A stretch of 20,047 nt of DNA, from contig CAZHJW010000026.1 in the NCBI GenBank assembly GCA_964533265.1, forward strand, positions 1-20,047. The letters run 5' to 3'. The position numbers and the translations under genes are program-made. This stretch comes from UBA1100 sp964533265 (GTDB lineage Bacteria > Verrucomicrobiota > Verrucomicrobiia > Limisphaerales > UBA1100). Positions 7,090-15,149 of the stretch are shown here, piece after piece. Position 1 is the first letter of the stretch, and every line of letters begins with the position of its first letter. A model generated the notes under the pieces. That model was not told where the DNA came from. It saw only the letters and a program-made list of their open reading frames with translations, and searched no databases.

Positions 7090-9849
7090 TTAAAAAGTTG
7101 TAGTGTATCCCATGTTCACACTAAATCTACCACCCCCACCGTTATAACCATCATCAGTAACTGGAACGGCATAATCAAAACGAATTGGTCCAAGAAATGG
7201 TATCTCCAAACGCAAACCTATCCCCACATCATCATTATAATTACTCACACTAAAGTCATAGGAATCCTTGTTCACCACACCGATATCATAGAATGTTGCA
7301 AAACGCGCAATCTCAAAAGGAGTCGGCACACTATACTCAAAGGTCGCATGAACCATGGTATTACCACCAATGTAGTCGCCAGCACTACCACGCGGCCCAA
7401 CCGCTCGGAAATCATAGCCACGTAAACTTCGTGAACCGCCCAATCCGTGGCGATACAAATAAGGAACAGTCTGTCCACTTTTAATATTATCTACCACCGC
7501 AGCCTGTGAAAGGAATTCTATGACATGTCCCTCGCGTAAACCCTGAAAATACCACGCGCTCTTCAGATGTATTCCATAAAATTCCTTTTCGCTACCTATA
7601 GCGCCAGGCGCAAAATCGGCGTCAAAAGTAGTTCGTTGTCCCTTGTTGGGAATTACCCCGCCTCCACGGGTATCATAAGTAAGCCCTGTACCAATTTTGG
7701 AAATCAAACTATTGCCCTGTTCTGCCAAGAACTCAGTGGAAGCTGTACTCTTCATATCCACTAGGCCAATATCTTCTACTGTGTAATTAACACGACCACG
7801 GATTTGCTCATTACCAAACATCGCACGTTCCAAACCAAATCGTACACCTGTTTCTTCAACATCAAATTTCTCGTGGAAATACTCCATTTCCCTCGTATAC
7901 AGACTCGTTGTAAACCTGAGTTTGCGCCCCATTAGCCATGGCTCTTCGAAATCGAGTTCATAATTATTTAACCGACCTCCTGCGGTGGTCTTAAGTCGCA
8001 CTTTCTGCCCACCACCCTGCCAAAAGTAGGGCCTTCGCCACCGACCAATGTCAAAGTTCTCTTGGGCCACGATCACATGAGCAAAGGCACCATAGTCGGT
8101 GCTAAACCCGCCTCCAACTTGAAATCGACCCGTGTTAGTCTCTTTCACTGAGATAATAAGATTTTCAGTTGTTGAACCACGTTCACGTTCGCTGTACTCA
8201 GGAACAGCTCTCACACTTTCAAACAACCTCAATCCTTCGATGCGTCGACGACTGTTATGCATTTTTCCTAAATCAAAAGGCTCACCTGGAGATATCGCCA
8301 ACTCGCGCCGAATTACAAAGTCTTTTGTTTTTGTGTTACCCTCAATCTTAACCAAACCGATATTCACCGGCAACCGCTCCCATTTTTGTTGTCCATTTTC
8401 CTCAAAAAAATGATCGCCCTCTATGATTTGAAAAACAATGTCGATGGTGTTGTTATTAAGATTGGGAGTTTGTAATACGGTGACCTGCGCATCAATGAAC
8501 GCCCGGCTACCATATGCATTCTCGATAATTTCCTGATCCGAATCGCCAGGATCCTCTACCCGTAAATCTTCGGGATGAAAAATACCACCCACTCGCAAAG
8601 ACACCAAACTCTGTAGAACATCCGGAGAGATCACTGGCTTGAATCCAGGATACTCTTCCACACTCACTACCTGAAACTTACCATTAACCCGCCGACCGTA
8701 TTGAAAGGCAATCTTCCCTGTCTTATACTGCGGGCCTTCATTAACTGAAAACACGAAAGGAACACGATCCACCTCGTCCATGTAATCTTCAAATCCATCC
8801 TCTGCATCGTCGAGAACATCTTCAGCGTCTTCAAGTTTCGACTCTGCTGTGTCAACTAATCGTTCCAACTCAGCTTCATTGTCACCCTCGCCCAGATCAA
8901 CCAGTCTACGTTCAGCATCATCCAAATCCTCAACGGCCTTTGCGTGTGCTAAACGGGATTGGAATAATTTTGTTCGCAAGGCTGCATACTCGGGTGAAAT
9001 CAAAACCTTGTCGGCCCCATGACTTATCCGTACTTGCACATCGAGATAACCGTGATCCCGGTAGAATGACTCGAGCTTTTCGATGTCTTCTCGGTATTCT
9101 GTTGGCTTCAGTTTCCCATCATCCACGAACCAGGAAACCGGGCTATACCAAACCCGACGCTGGCGCGTTTTCACCTTCTTCCTTAGATCTTTTTGGCTGA
9201 AGCTCAAGTCGGCTTCAGCAACTGACTCAAACACCATTTCTCCGCGTTCAATGCGGAATTTTTCGCCCTCGCTGATAATATATCTTACTGAACCTCCCAC
9301 CCGTTGACCCTTTACCTTAACCGGATAATACCCCTTCTTTAAGTACTCGTTCTCCAAGGCTTTCTCATCGGCATGGAGCCGGGCAGTATTAAACTGCTGC
9401 CCTTTCACCATTTTGAGCACCTTAATCAATTTCGATTGCTTAATACTTAGATACTCCGACTCCATCAGATCCACCAAGGCCGGATTACTGATTGTTTCCT
9501 CGGGCTTAAGTTGGCGATTCAAGAGCAATAGTTTGATATCGGTCACCAACGGAAAAGATCGAACCTTAAAGATCAATTTGACCCCCTCGGTTCCGACATT
9601 TTCTGCAAGCACCTGCACATCCTCAAACCTACCTGTCTTCATTAGCCCAACAACATCCTCATTCACTCGGCTAGGAATATACTGATCGCCCTTCTTCGTA
9701 CGAATATTGTTTTGGATATACTTTTCGGTCACGCTTCCGGTACCGGACACATTGACCGTAATCTCGGAAACATCCCTCTGCCCATAAAGATGCGTTCCCA
9801 CAAAGAGGCTAAGCAAAAAAACCCATCGAACTAGTTGTTGATTAAACAT
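7090..9849 (-). CDS. bamA: BamA, outer-membrane protein assembly factor with coiled-coil insertion
   Basis: Central outer-membrane subunit that inserts beta-barrel proteins. 919 residues from ATG 9849; longer open frames to 10008 run inside dnaB and are rejected, because MFNQQLVRWVFLLSLFVG starts a good signal peptide (1-23) preceded by GGGAG at the right distance. Five POTRA domains can be laid out: about 27-98, 101-196, 198-372, 374-482 and 496-570. The barrel is about 574-919. It has the conserved loop-6 motif SLRGYDFRAVGPR (808-820; VRGF-type) and ends in an aromatic residue (GYTTTF), the outer-membrane signature. POTRA3 contains an acidic helical insertion at about 287-362. The start overlaps the dnaB stop by 8 bp, and ompH follows after 14 bp. 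The usual length is around 800, and the insertion explains much of the excess. Confidence 0.96.
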   Translation of the reverse strand: MFNQQLVRWVFLLSLFVGTHLYGQRDVSEITVNVSGTGSVTEKYIQNNIRTKKGDQYIPSRVNEDVVGLMKTGRFEDVQVLAENVGTEGVKLIFKVRSFPLVTDIKLLLLNRQLKPEETISNPALVDLMESEYLSIKQSKLIKVLKMVKGQQFNTARLHADEKALENEYLKKGYYPVKVKGQRVGGSVRYIISEGEKFRIERGEMVFESVAEADLSFSQKDLRKKVKTRQRRVWYSPVSWFVDDGKLKPTEYREDIEKLESFYRDHGYLDVQVRISHGADKVLISPEYAALRTKLFQSRLAHAKAVEDLDDAERRLVDLGEGDNEAELERLVDTAESKLEDAEDVLDDAEDGFEDYMDEVDRVPFVFSVNEGPQYKTGKIAFQYGRRVNGKFQVVSVEEYPGFKPVISPDVLQSLVSLRVGGIFHPEDLRVEDPGDSDQEIIENAYGSRAFIDAQVTVLQTPNLNNNTIDIVFQIIEGDHFFEENGQQKWERLPVNIGLVKIEGNTKTKDFVIRRELAISPGEPFDLGKMHNSRRRIEGLRLFESVRAVPEYSERERGSTTENLIISVKETNTGRFQVGGGFSTDYGAFAHVIVAQENFDIGRWRRPYFWQGGGQKVRLKTTAGGRLNNYELDFEEPWLMGRKLRFTTSLYTREMEYFHEKFDVEETGVRFGLERAMFGNEQIRGRVNYTVEDIGLVDMKSTASTEFLAEQGNSLISKIGTGLTYDTRGGGVIPNKGQRTTFDADFAPGAIGSEKEFYGIHLKSAWYFQGLREGHVIEFLSQAAVVDNIKSGQTVPYLYRHGLGGSRSLRGYDFRAVGPRGSAGDYIGGNTMVHATFEYSVPTPFEIARFATFYDIGVVNKDSYDFSVSNYNDDVGIGLRLEIPFLGPIRFDYAVPVTDDGYNGGGGRFSVNMGYTTTF

Positions 9850-11371
9850 TCGGTACATCTCCCGGATCAACCCGAGCCGCACTTTCGAAGCGCGTAAACT
9901 GCTTGAGGAATACCAGCGGCACATCCCCAGTGGGGCCGTTGCGCTGCTTGGCCAAAAGCAGATTAACCGGCATTCCATCGCCTCCATCCGGCGAAGCTCC
10001 TTCCTCATCCTCAGAATACGCCTTGTACAGCAATCCTACCAAATCTGCATCCTGCTCAATGGAGCCAGACTCACGCAAATCCGACAACCTCGGCTTGCGG
10101 TTCTTCTCCCGTTCCATTTCACGGTTAAGCTGACAAAGCACAATTATCGGCACGCCCAACTCTTTGGCTAGACTTTTGATGCCGGATGATATCTCCGCAA
10201 CTTCCTGCTGCCGGTTATCGGAAGCCCTCCGCGAAGTAGAGTGAAGTAACTGAAGGTAGTCAACCACAATGAGCTTGACTCCGTGCTGCGACCGCATTCG
10301 GCGCGCCTTTGCTCTAACTTGCAGGATTGAAAGACCCGGCGTGTCATCAATGAACAGTGGTGCCTTATGAAGTTTTCCCGCAGTTTGAGTAATTCGCTGA
10401 AAATCGTTTCCGTTTAGCATACCATCGCGTAAATGTTTGAAATCCAACCTTGCATGAGAGCATATCATCCGAGTTACCAATGATTCGGCTGTCATTTCCA
10501 AACTAAACACGCCCACCGGAACATTCTCCTGTAGCGCCACATGTTCGACGATATTCATGGCTAAGGAGGTCTTGCCCATAGATGGACGCGCAGCAATCAC
10601 TATCATTTCTGCCTCATGCAAACCATCTGTCATCTTGTCAAAATCCAGAAAACCGGTAGAAAGACCAGAGAACCCTCCCTGACGTTCGTGAAACGCCTCG
10701 ATACGTGATATGGCCCGCCCTACCAAATCCTTCATCGTAGAGGCTGCCTCCCCTGCACGCTCTTCATTAATCTTCTGAATCCGACTCTCCACTTCATCCA
10801 AAAGTCGATCCACCTCTCCCTCATGTTCATGAGCCTCTCGAACGATTTCAGTACAGGTGCGAACTGTTTTGCGAAGAAGATATTTATCCCATACAATGTT
10901 GAAGTAGTATTCGAGATTCGCCGCCGATGGGACTAAGTTCATCAGGATTGAGAGATAAGCCACCCCCCCAATCACCTCCAACTGTCTCTTATCTGACAGA
11001 TATTGCTTGAGGGTGATCAGGTCAATCCCTTGTTGTGCTTCATGAAGATCCAACATGGATTCAAATATAACCTGATGCTTTAACTCATAGAAAAAGGTCG
11101 TACCTGAGTGATTTAATCTACCAAACTGTCCACTCTCACGTTTTGGTAATTTGAGTTGCCGCGGTTCCTTAAGCTTCTCAAGACAGACATTTAAACCCTC
11201 ACTCGGATCAAGCAACAAACAACCCAGAACACCCTGTTCTGCCTCAACGGAATGCGGCGGAGAACGATCAACCGATGACTTGGATGATGCCTGTAAAGAG
11301 CGCGGCAATTGAGTCAAGTCTTCGGTTGACGATTCAGTCAGAAGTTCATCATTGGCATCGATCATAGACAT
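9842..11371 (-). CDS. dnaB: replicative DNA helicase DnaB
   Basis: Hexameric 5'-3' helicase that opens the replication fork. 509 residues from ATG 11371; a TTG lies directly before and a third ATG at 11365 is also possible. Residues about 1-38 are a Ser/Thr-rich tail. The N-terminal domain begins PPHSVEAEQGVLGCLLLDP (39-57) and has the family pattern IDLITL, GGVAYL and VPSAANLEYY. RecA-like domain: Walker A ARPSMGKTSL (261-270), GVFSLEMT (287-294), Walker B LIVVDYLQLL (367-376), the DNA-binding region around 425-443 (LSDLRESGSIEQDAD), and KQRNGPTG (475-482, arginine-finger strand). About 25 residues (near 70-94, RQLKLPKRESGQFGRLNHSG) are inserted in the N-terminal domain compared with E. coli. 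No intein. It is followed by bamA with an 8-bp overlap and preceded by rplI. Confidence 0.96.
   Translation of the reverse strand: MSMIDANDELLTESSTEDLTQLPRSLQASSKSSVDRSPPHSVEAEQGVLGCLLLDPSEGLNVCLEKLKEPRQLKLPKRESGQFGRLNHSGTTFFYELKHQVIFESMLDLHEAQQGIDLITLKQYLSDKRQLEVIGGVAYLSILMNLVPSAANLEYYFNIVWDKYLLRKTVRTCTEIVREAHEHEGEVDRLLDEVESRIQKINEERAGEAASTMKDLVGRAISRIEAFHERQGGFSGLSTGFLDFDKMTDGLHEAEMIVIAARPSMGKTSLAMNIVEHVALQENVPVGVFSLEMTAESLVTRMICSHARLDFKHLRDGMLNGNDFQRITQTAGKLHKAPLFIDDTPGLSILQVRAKARRMRSQHGVKLIVVDYLQLLHSTSRRASDNRQQEVAEISSGIKSLAKELGVPIIVLCQLNREMEREKNRKPRLSDLRESGSIEQDADLVGLLYKAYSEDEEGASPDGGDGMPVNLLLAKQRNGPTGDVPLVFLKQFTRFESAARVDPGDVPNV
9859..9863 (-). promoter_or_regulatory. ribosome binding site that fixes the bamA start
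   Basis: GGGAG lies 9 nt before the ATG at 9849, inside the last codons of dnaB. Most genes here lack such a site, so it argues strongly for 9849 and against the longer upstream starts. Confidence 0.65.
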
Positions 11372-11523
11372 CAAAAGGGAAATAAAACATAAAACCCCAT
11401 TCCAGAGGCAACGAGGAATTACTGGCAGCCATAAACCCCTTGTTCACAAATCCATACACAGAAGGGCTTAAGCAAAAACAGGCCTGACGGACTCCGTATG
11501 GAACAAGGATATCCTAAATGAGC
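11372..11523 (-). promoter_or_regulatory. rplI-dnaB spacer with three short palindromes
   Basis: This 152-bp gap is the longest inside the minus-strand run and could hold a dnaB promoter. Three perfect palindromic tracts lie close together at its upstream end: CAGGCCTG (11479-11486), ACGGACTCCGT (11487-11497) and AGGATATCCT (11506-11515). On the transcribed strand CAGGCCTG is followed by TTTTT, but the stem is too short for a convincing terminator. No small gene or RNA was recognised. Confidence 0.3.
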
Positions 11524-12039
11524 CTATTCGGCTACTGGCATATCCGTGACCTCTTCTTCAGCGACTTCCCCCGAGGTTTCGCTTTCGACATAGACCTTTA
11601 ACTCGGCTTCAATTTCCGCGTGAAGGTTTAACTTAATGTCAAATTCACCCACTTTTTTTATGGCCTTAGGCAAGTGTACCCGCTTCTTTTCTAGCTCCAC
11701 GTCAAACTGGTTCTTTAGCTCATCACAAATGGTTCCGGAAGTAACTGACCCAAACATCTTTCCTCCCTCCCCGGTTTTTACCTTGATATGTAAACGAAGA
11801 CTCTTGAGGCTCTCGTGAAGGTCCTTCATGTGATCCAACTCTGCTGCTTCCCGCTCCGCGCGACTCGCCTTCAGAGCTTCAATATAGCGTTGGTTTCCGG
11901 CATTGGCCGGAATCGCTTTGCCTTGGGGTAATAGGAAATTTCGCGCGTATCCCGAAGATACTTTCACTTGGTCTCCCTCATGGGCATTCAAGCTGATTAC
12001 CGGTTGAGTCAGGATGATTTCAGTTTCTTTCTTAGCCAT
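11524..12039 (-). CDS. rplI: 50S ribosomal protein L9 with acidic C-terminal tail
   Basis: Large-subunit ribosomal protein that binds 23S rRNA domain V near the L1 stalk. 171 residues against about 148 normally. The N-terminal RNA-binding lobe has EIILTQPVISLNAHEGDQVK and the signature VSSGYARNFLLPQGKAIPA (27-45). A long connecting helix follows (about 46-80, ALKASRAEREAAELDHMKDL). The C-terminal lobe contains GGKMFGSVTSGTICDEL (96-112, the family 'G..lFGSVt...i' motif) and VHLPKAIKKVGEFDIKLNLH. The last about 20 residues (ETSGEVAEEEVTDMPVAE) are an acidic tail not found in most L9 proteins. ATG at 12039, 13 bp after ssb. The usual rpsR between ssb and rplI is absent. Confidence 0.95.
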   Translation of the reverse strand: MAKKETEIILTQPVISLNAHEGDQVKVSSGYARNFLLPQGKAIPANAGNQRYIEALKASRAEREAAELDHMKDLHESLKSLRLHIKVKTGEGGKMFGSVTSGTICDELKNQFDVELEKKRVHLPKAIKKVGEFDIKLNLHAEIEAELKVYVESETSGEVAEEEVTDMPVAE

Positions 12040-12052
12040 AACAATTCTCTAG

Positions 12053-12496
12053 TTAAAACGGGACATCATCGTCCTCAGCAAAACCGCCACCGCCCTGGGT
12101 TTTGGCTGGAGAACTTCCCGATGACTGCGCCCCACCAGAACCACCCCCATCCCCGCTTTCATTACGTGAATCAAGGAATTGAAAGTTTTCTAACGTTACG
12201 CCAAGCTTACTGCGTTTCTGACCAGTTTGCTTATCATCCCATTGGTCAAGCTTCAGGCGACCTTCCACCATGATCGGCCTGCCTTTTTTGAGATATTGAC
12301 CTATGGTCTCCGCCTGTTTCCCAAAAGCATCTACATCAACGAAGGTGGTTTCCTCCTGTTGCTGCCCTTCCTGGTTGCGGTAGTATCGGTTGACCGCCAA
12401 GCCAAGCTTTGCGATCGCAGTCCCACTGGAAGTGTAACGAACCTCCGGATCACGGGTTAGGTTACCCATCAGGATCACTTTGTTATAATTCGGCAT
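12053..12496 (-). CDS. ssb: single-stranded DNA-binding protein
   Basis: Binds and protects single-stranded DNA at forks and repair sites, and recruits partners through its tip. 147 residues. The OB fold starts NKVILMGNLTRDPEVRYTSS (5-24) and continues with IAKLGLAVNRYY, EETTFVDVDAFGKQAETIGQ and GRPIMVEGRLKLDQWDDKQ, all typical. Residues about 113-139 are a flexible Gly/Ser/Gln linker. The end DDDVPF is the canonical partner-binding tip. It lies 17 bp after rpsF and 13 bp before rplI, the classical S6-SSB arrangement in which S6, SSB and S18/L9 are made from one message. Confidence 0.96.
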   Translation of the reverse strand: MPNYNKVILMGNLTRDPEVRYTSSGTAIAKLGLAVNRYYRNQEGQQQEETTFVDVDAFGKQAETIGQYLKKGRPIMVEGRLKLDQWDDKQTGQKRSKLGVTLENFQFLDSRNESGDGGGSGGAQSSGSSPAKTQGGGGFAEDDDVPF

Positions 12497-12513
12497 AGAT
12501 CGGTTTCTTAAGG

Positions 12514-12813
12514 TTATGCGGTCGCAGGAACAGTCAATGTGATCTGAACCCTAAAAATATCACCTCGCTTAGCTAGAGCAGCCTTAAACTCTCCCAAACC
12601 GTCCGGTTCCATATCAAACATCAGGCTCACATAAAAGCCTCCACTATGCTTTTTGTTGGCAATCCGAGCAAATCCACGGCGATCAAGCTTCTGCTCGCCG
12701 GTAACCTTGCCCCCTGCTTTTCCAATCAGTTCGCCGATTGCCTCGATGATATCATCTACACTCTCAGTCGTTCCAACCGTATCTAAGATAAACAAGCCTT
12801 CGTAATGTCTCAC
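12514..12813 (-). CDS. rpsF: 30S ribosomal protein S6
   Basis: Small-subunit protein of the central domain that pairs with S18 on the platform. 99 residues, normal length. It starts MRHYEGLFILDTVG (from a GTG codon), with the typical pattern 'Y E ... I l'. The middle has GGKVTGEQKLDRRGFARIANK (33-53) and HSGGFYVSLMFDMEPDGLGEF, matching the conserved 'W G kr.LAY.i.k...G.Y....f' region. The start overlaps the pth stop by 4 bp (GTGA). AAGGA 9-10 nt upstream supports the GTG. S18, its normal partner, is not encoded next to it, so it must be elsewhere. Confidence 0.94.
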   Translation of the reverse strand: MRHYEGLFILDTVGTTESVDDIIEAIGELIGKAGGKVTGEQKLDRRGFARIANKKHSGGFYVSLMFDMEPDGLGEFKAALAKRGDIFRVQITLTVPATA

Positions 12814-13427
12814 TCTATAATATCCTTTTCTGTTTTTTTATCCGTAAAATCCAGTTTCCCATTAAATTCATTCATGGCCCTCTCAACACCATTCTCCACC
12901 CAGCACTCGCATTGCTGCAGAACGACTTCCAGAGTTTGAGTCATATTCAACAACTCCTCCGGAGATAATTTCCCCAGCACATACCCTACCATTCCTGTCT
13001 CTTCGGGAGGTCTTCCAACTCCAATCCTCAACCGGAGGTAATCGGTCCTCGCCAAACACTGCTCCACAGAGCCTAACCCATTGTGTCCGCCAGAGCTTCC
13101 GCCAGCACGCATTCGCAGCTGCCCAAAAGCCAATTCAGCGTCATCCACAATGACCAAGACCTGCCGAGCCTCAATCCTATAATAATCACAAACGGAACCA
13201 ACGGACTCGCCGCTCAAGTTCATATACGTTTGCGGTTGGCACAAGTGGATGATCCTCTGGCCCAACGTAACCCGACTCATCCGGGCCTTAAATTTTTTTT
13301 CCTCAGACCAAGCGCCTCCCCATTGCTTGGCCAGTCGATCCAACGCAAGAAACCCTACATTATGTCGAGTCCCCTTATACTTGGCACCGGGGTTGCCGAG
13401 ACCAACAATAAGGTGAGCCTCATTCAT
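12810..13427 (-). CDS. pth: peptidyl-tRNA hydrolase
   Basis: Cytoplasmic enzyme that cuts peptides from peptidyl-tRNA dropped by stalled ribosomes. 205 residues. It has the standard first strand LIVGLGNPGAKYKGTRHNVG (6-25), with Asn12 and the catalytic His22 (RHNVGF), then QTYMNLSGESV (the peptide-binding Asn), VIVDDAELAFGQLRMRAGGS with the catalytic Asp, and SSGGHNGLGSVEQCL. YLRLRIGVGRPP is the usual later motif. Its C-terminal 20 residues are a charged tail. It overlaps rpsF by 4 bp and follows rplY by 16 bp, a pairing (L25/Ctc, Pth, S6) seen in Chlamydiae and relatives, which supports PVC placement. Confidence 0.96.
   Translation of the reverse strand: MNEAHLIVGLGNPGAKYKGTRHNVGFLALDRLAKQWGGAWSEEKKFKARMSRVTLGQRIIHLCQPQTYMNLSGESVGSVCDYYRIEARQVLVIVDDAELAFGQLRMRAGGSSGGHNGLGSVEQCLARTDYLRLRIGVGRPPEETGMVGYVLGKLSPEELLNMTQTLEVVLQQCECWVENGVERAMNEFNGKLDFTDKKTEKDIIE
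12823..12827 (-). promoter_or_regulatory. ribosome binding site for the GTG start of rpsF
   Basis: AAGGA lies 9 nt before the GTG at 12813, within the last codons of pth. It supports a non-ATG start and translational coupling through the GTGA overlap. Confidence 0.5.
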
Positions 13428-13443
13428 GGCTCATCCATAAAAA

Positions 13444-14100
13444 CTATTCGGATGCACCCTCTCCTGGTTCTTTTGTCGCATCGCCTTCAGTCACCGCCTC
13501 TGACTCTTCAGTTGCTTCATCACCAAGATCCTCCTCCGCACTTGCAACGCGCGGCTTGGAGATGGAAATCACCGGATTACCGGGATTTGCCAACAACTCA
13601 ATACCCTCGGGGACCTGAATGTCCTCAACGTGAAGCACCTGTCCAATATCAAGATCAGCTACCTGTACTTCAATTGTTTCAGGCAAAACAGCAGGAGTTC
13701 CCTTAACCTTAATGAAACGCAGCACATGTTCCAGCGTGCCGCCATTAGTTGTAACCCCAACTGCTTCGCCGATGGGGACGGTGGGCAAGGTGACAATAAC
13801 TTTCTGATCCGGCTTAACCTCTCTAAAATCAATATGCAGAGATTTACGACTCACTGGGTGATGTTGAACTTCCTGAACCAAAGCCAATCGACTGTCCTCG
13901 CCGAGTTTCAGATCTAGCAAAACAGTATCTGAAGAGGCATCCTGCATAATGCGTTCGAATGCCTTGTTATCCACGTCCACGAGCTGATTATCTGACCCAC
14001 CATATACAACTCCAGGCACCCTGCCGGTCGCCCGCAAAGCCTTGGCTCGATTGCGTTTTTTTGCCTCACGTGGCTGAATTTCCAATTCGACTGCGTTCAT
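13444..14100 (-). CDS. rplY: 50S ribosomal protein L25/general stress protein Ctc
   Basis: 5S rRNA-binding ribosomal protein of the long Ctc/TL5 type. 218 residues. The N-terminal L25 domain (about 1-95) shows LEIQPREAKKRNRAKALRAT and GRVPGVVYGG (27-36), the hallmark of the family, then VQEVQHHPVSRKSLHIDF (75-92). The second, TL5-type beta domain runs to about 190 (VKVTLPTVPIGEA-like region, GGTLEHVLR, PETIEVQVADLDIGQVLHVE). The last about 30 residues are strongly acidic (Glu/Asp with Ala, Thr, Gly), as often in long Ctc proteins. The ATG shares its A with the prs stop (GATAATG), so prs and rplY are coupled. pth follows after 16 bp. Confidence 0.95.
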   Translation of the reverse strand: MNAVELEIQPREAKKRNRAKALRATGRVPGVVYGGSDNQLVDVDNKAFERIMQDASSDTVLLDLKLGEDSRLALVQEVQHHPVSRKSLHIDFREVKPDQKVIVTLPTVPIGEAVGVTTNGGTLEHVLRFIKVKGTPAVLPETIEVQVADLDIGQVLHVEDIQVPEGIELLANPGNPVISISKPRVASAEEDLGDEATEESEAVTEGDATKEPGEGASE

Positions 14101-15047
14101 TATCCGATTCTTATCCCGTCAAACTCAAATAGAGAGGTTACCGAGGAATTCGTGTGAATCCGCTTGATCGCCTCTCCCAATAAACCCGCCACCGAGCAGG
14201 TGGTCAGCTTCACCCCTTCGATTGGAGGGCGGGGAACAGTATCAGTCGTAATTAGTTCGTCAATATTCGATTTTCTCAATCTTTTGATACCTAAATCATT
14301 CAACCCTGCGTGAGATACCACAGCTATGATCCGCTTGGCACCCCGTCGACGCAGTATTCTGGCTGCAGAAACTAGAGTCCCAGCCGTTTCAGTCATATCG
14401 TCGACCAAAACCACCGTTTTATCGCGAACCTTTCCAATCACAGATACGGTTTCAACTTCTGTATCGCTCATACGGCGCTTGGCAACAATGGCCAGATCCG
14501 CATGCAACAGCTGAGAATAGGCATGTGCCATCTTAATCCCCCCTACATCGGGGCTCACTACAGCAATCTGCTCACCAAGATCCATCTTTTTCAGATAATC
14601 GAATAAAACCGGAGCAGCGTATAAATGATCAACTGGAATATCGAAAAATCCTTGAATTTGCTGAGCATGCAAATCCACGGTCAGCATGCGATTAGCCCCG
14701 GCTGAGACCAGAAGATTAGCGATCAATTTTGCACTGATGGGGACTCGAGGCTGATCCTTTCGGTCTTGACGAGCGTACCCGTAAAATGGAAGTACCGCTG
14801 TAATTCGGCTGGCACTCGCACGGCGCAAGGCATCAATCATAATGAAAAGCTCCATTATGTTCTGATTCACCGGAGGACAAGTGCTTTGAACGATATAGGT
14901 GTCCTCACCACGCACATTTTCCTCTATTCTTGCGAAAGTCTCACCATTGGGGAAATCGCGTAGGTGAACCTTACCCAAAGGTACATCGATTGATTTACTG
15001 ATGGCCTCAGCCAAAGCCCGATTGGATCTGCCTGAAAATATTTTCAC
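14100..15047 (-). CDS. prs: ribose-phosphate pyrophosphokinase (PRPP synthetase)
   Basis: Makes PRPP from ribose 5-phosphate and ATP, for purine, pyrimidine, His, Trp and NAD synthesis. The GTG at 15047 gives VKIFSGRSNRALAEAI, where family members begin, 315 residues. A TTG at 15074 would add nine residues; neither has a good ribosome site, so the start is uncertain. Counting from TTG, the family signature is the divalent-cation loop VDLHAQQIQGFF (about 138-149), preceded by FYGYARQDRKDQPRVPISAK (about 98-117, ATP/regulatory flexible loop). The PRPP-binding loop reads VVLVDDMTETAGTL, with Thr-Glu where many have Ile-Asp. SSVTSLF near the end is conserved. It overlaps rplY by 1 bp; upstream is purE, which belongs to the purine pathway that consumes PRPP. 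Confidence 0.95.
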   Translation of the reverse strand: MKIFSGRSNRALAEAISKSIDVPLGKVHLRDFPNGETFARIEENVRGEDTYIVQSTCPPVNQNIMELFIMIDALRRASASRITAVLPFYGYARQDRKDQPRVPISAKLIANLLVSAGANRMLTVDLHAQQIQGFFDIPVDHLYAAPVLFDYLKKMDLGEQIAVVSPDVGGIKMAHAYSQLLHADLAIVAKRRMSDTEVETVSVIGKVRDKTVVLVDDMTETAGTLVSAARILRRRGAKRIIAVVSHAGLNDLGIKRLRKSNIDELITTDTVPRPPIEGVKLTTCSVAGLLGEAIKRIHTNSSVTSLFEFDGIRIG

Positions 15048-15149
15048 CGTCGTACGATATAAGGATTCTGCCAAAAGGCGTGGGAACCGCCCATTCCTAT
15101 CCCTCAGCCCAATCCCTCACCAGCAAAAAATCATGTAGATCGAAAAAAC

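Noticed and set aside
9850..10008. 53-residue N-terminal extension of BamA
   Set aside because: It lies wholly inside dnaB and precedes a clear signal peptide whose ATG has a GGGAG site.
13083..13706. 207-residue plus-strand frame
   Set aside because: It lies opposite pth and rplY, is low-complexity in Pro/His/Gln, and has no family features: a shadow of the real genes.
15100..15149. Terminator after purE
   Set aside because: Two T-tracts occur just downstream of the stop, but no stem of useful length precedes them.
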